NCBI GenBank assembly: GCA_937906355.1
Contig: CALCWF010000159.1
Span: 1-7,709, forward strand
DNA from: an uncultured Rickettsiales bacterium
GTDB taxonomy: Bacteria; Pseudomonadota; Alphaproteobacteria; Rickettsiales; Deianiraeaceae
Direction of reading: 5' to 3'
DNA: 7,709 bases
In this document: piece after piece, positions 6,483 through 7,709 of the stretch
How positions within the stretch are numbered: position 1 is the stretch's first letter
How the letters are laid out: each line of letters begins with the position of its first letter
Notes under the pieces: model-generated
Databases searched by the model: none
What the model saw: only the letters and a program-made list of their open reading frames with translations
Told to the model about the DNA's origin: nothing
Program-made: the position numbers and the translations under genes

Positions 6483-7709
6483 ATAAATATTCTCCCTTTC
6501 CCACAACAATAAACCATTATCTACAAGTTGTTTGTTAATTTTTCTTGCCAAAATGTCTCTTGCATCAAAAAAGTTTTCAAATATCGACCAAAATTGTTTG
6601 TCAACCTTCTTTTTGTATGTATCTCTGCCAAAACCAATCGTGCCCTTGGTTGTTTTGACCTTATTTATTCTTGTGTCTTTTTTACCTTTATATTCTTGAA
6701 ATTCAATTTTATCCATTATTGCTTTTGTAATATCAAACCAACTATCATTAAAATCAGCACTAACACTTTTTTGAAATCCACAATTTACATAATTTCCTGT
6801 TGAATGATACCATCTAAATATTTCAAGTGCTGAATTGTATAAATCTTTTGCTTCTTGTGAAAAGTTGAATTGATGAAGCCATTCTCTAAAATCAAACTCA
6901 ACTTTTCCTGTTAAATCATTACCAATTAAAACGTTCAAATCATTTTTTTCACAACCTAACTCTTCTGCCGTGTAGGGCATGATGTAGTTTCTAAGTTTTT
7001 GTTTTGGTTTATTTTCAAATTGATTATTTTTATAAAATAATGAAAACATAATACAATTATTAAATAAATCTTCTTTAATATTTTTAACTTCTCCTTTAAA
7101 TACATCACGATTTTGTTCAAACCATTTTTGATGAGAACAAAAATTTAATCCTTTTGATAATAAACAATATTTTAGATTTTCAGTTGTAATTTTATTTGGT
7201 TTTTCTTTTCCTCCATTTCCAATAACAAGAACATAAGTCAAATAACTCCACTGACCCAGCACCAACCCACCAGAATTTTCTTTTATCTTCTTCTCAATTT
7301 CTTTAATCAAATTCGGTTTGTTGTTATAAGTATAAGTCTTTATAAAATCGAATGTATCAGGTTTTTCGTAGTATTCGTATCTATCAACCTTTATTGCATC
7401 TTTGTCAATTTTTGTGCCTTTGTGTTTGTCAAAAATGATTTGTGAAATTGGCCATTCACTCAACAAAAATGTTGTCTTTGCATTTGACATTATATGAGAA
7501 ACAATCTTATATTTTGATTGAATATAGACATCAATTTCTGATCTCAGAAAACTCTCCGTTTGATAATAAAACCCAATCGTCTCTGGGTTTAATTTACAAA
7601 CTTTGTTGAAAAATGTTATTGCTGTGTTTTCACCATTTCTTCTTTGATAAGGTGGGTTCATTATAACCATCAACTTTTTGCCTTCCTGTTCTACTATTTG
7701 ATCTATTGT
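6480..7709 (-). CDS. N6-adenine-type DNA methyltransferase (Eco57I/type II-like), N-terminus beyond the right edge
   Basis: The frame is open to the right edge, so 409 C-terminal residues are visible and the true start lies outside; the in-window TTG or ATG near 7668-7673 need not be used. The visible part begins TIDQIVEQEGKKLMVIMNPPY. NPPY (7647-7658) is the catalytic motif of N6-adenine methyltransferases, and the hydrophobic strand before it is typical. QRR after it and the FFNKV helix resemble Eco57I-type and phage methylases. The SAM-binding FxGxG motif should lie upstream, beyond the window. The long C-terminal part has no motif I know; a target-recognition region is inferred from position, and no nuclease motif (PD-ExK) is apparent. 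It could belong to a restriction-modification system or be a lone phage-type methylase. By eye there are only about 11 CpG in 1,230 bp, and 11 of 13 arginines are AGA with one CGT. This differs from secA, which points to recent transfer. The enzyme class is well supported; the role is not. Confidence 0.85.
   Translation of the reverse strand, partial: TIDQIVEQEGKKLMVIMNPPYQRRNGENTAITFFNKVCKLNPETIGFYYQTESFLRSEIDVYIQSKYKIVSHIMSNAKTTFLLSEWPISQIIFDKHKGTKIDKDAIKVDRYEYYEKPDTFDFIKTYTYNNKPNLIKEIEKKIKENSGGLVLGQWSYLTYVLVIGNGGKEKPNKITTENLKYCLLSKGLNFCSHQKWFEQNRDVFKGEVKNIKEDLFNNCIMFSLFYKNNQFENKPKQKLRNYIMPYTAEELGCEKNDLNVLIGNDLTGKVEFDFREWLHQFNFSQEAKDLYNSALEIFRWYHSTGNYVNCGFQKSVSADFNDSWFDITKAIMDKIEFQEYKGKKDTRINKVKTTKGTIGFGRDTYKKKVDKQFWSIFENFFDARDILARKINKQLVDNGLLLWERENIY

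Noticed and set aside
6528..6803. 91-codon plus-strand frame opposite the methyltransferase
   Set aside because: Its Phe/Cys-rich hydrophobic product is what antisense of Lys/Asn-rich coding gives; the minus-strand frame is clearly the real one.

Overview
The window looks like AT-rich chromosome from an alphaproteobacterium, most plausibly a reduced, host-associated member of the Rickettsiales/Holosporales type. The basis is the SecA sequence (alphaproteobacterial motifs such as RHFDVQLIGGM and a Rickettsia-like NBD2), the AcpS active-site segment, and an envelope protein with the paired-cysteine (FDCW...CRD) domain that I recall from alphaproteobacterial OmpA-family proteins. This is judged from remembered family sequences; no database was searched.

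Layout, left to right. Positions 1-160 (minus) hold what looks like an interior piece of a SufS-type cysteine desulfurase whose N-terminal two thirds are absent. Next comes secA (211-2940, minus), which is complete in its motor but lacks the usual C-terminal zinc-binding tail and carries a charged N-terminal insertion of about 60 residues. A 155-bp divergent spacer follows, then acpS (3096-3527, plus, GTG start). It converges with a single-copy but divergent dnaA (3545-5020, minus), with only 17 bp between their stop codons. A 226-bp spacer separates dnaA from a secreted OmpA-like envelope protein (5247-6308, minus). A 171-bp A-rich spacer full of short tandem repeats leads to a DNA adenine methyltransferase gene (6480 to beyond 7709, minus) that runs off the right edge.

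The left four genes are core housekeeping functions (protein export, fatty-acid carrier protein activation, replication initiation, envelope). They do not form an obvious operon: each minus-strand gene has its own leader. secA and dnaA share a 12-bp motif in those leaders, in the same orientation, that could be part of a common promoter. The methyltransferase differs in composition: by eye it has about 11 CpG in 1.23 kb, against about 36 CpG in 0.66 kb of secA, and it codes arginine almost only with AGA. The repeat-rich spacer therefore marks the probable edge of an acquired segment such as a restriction-modification or phage-derived island. I see no CRISPR array, no RNA gene, no insertion sequence and no clear replication origin. 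I did not find a recognisable new multi-gene system; the best leads are the divergent DnaA DNA-reading motif, the SecA insertion and the rearranged end next to sufS, and the island edge on the right.
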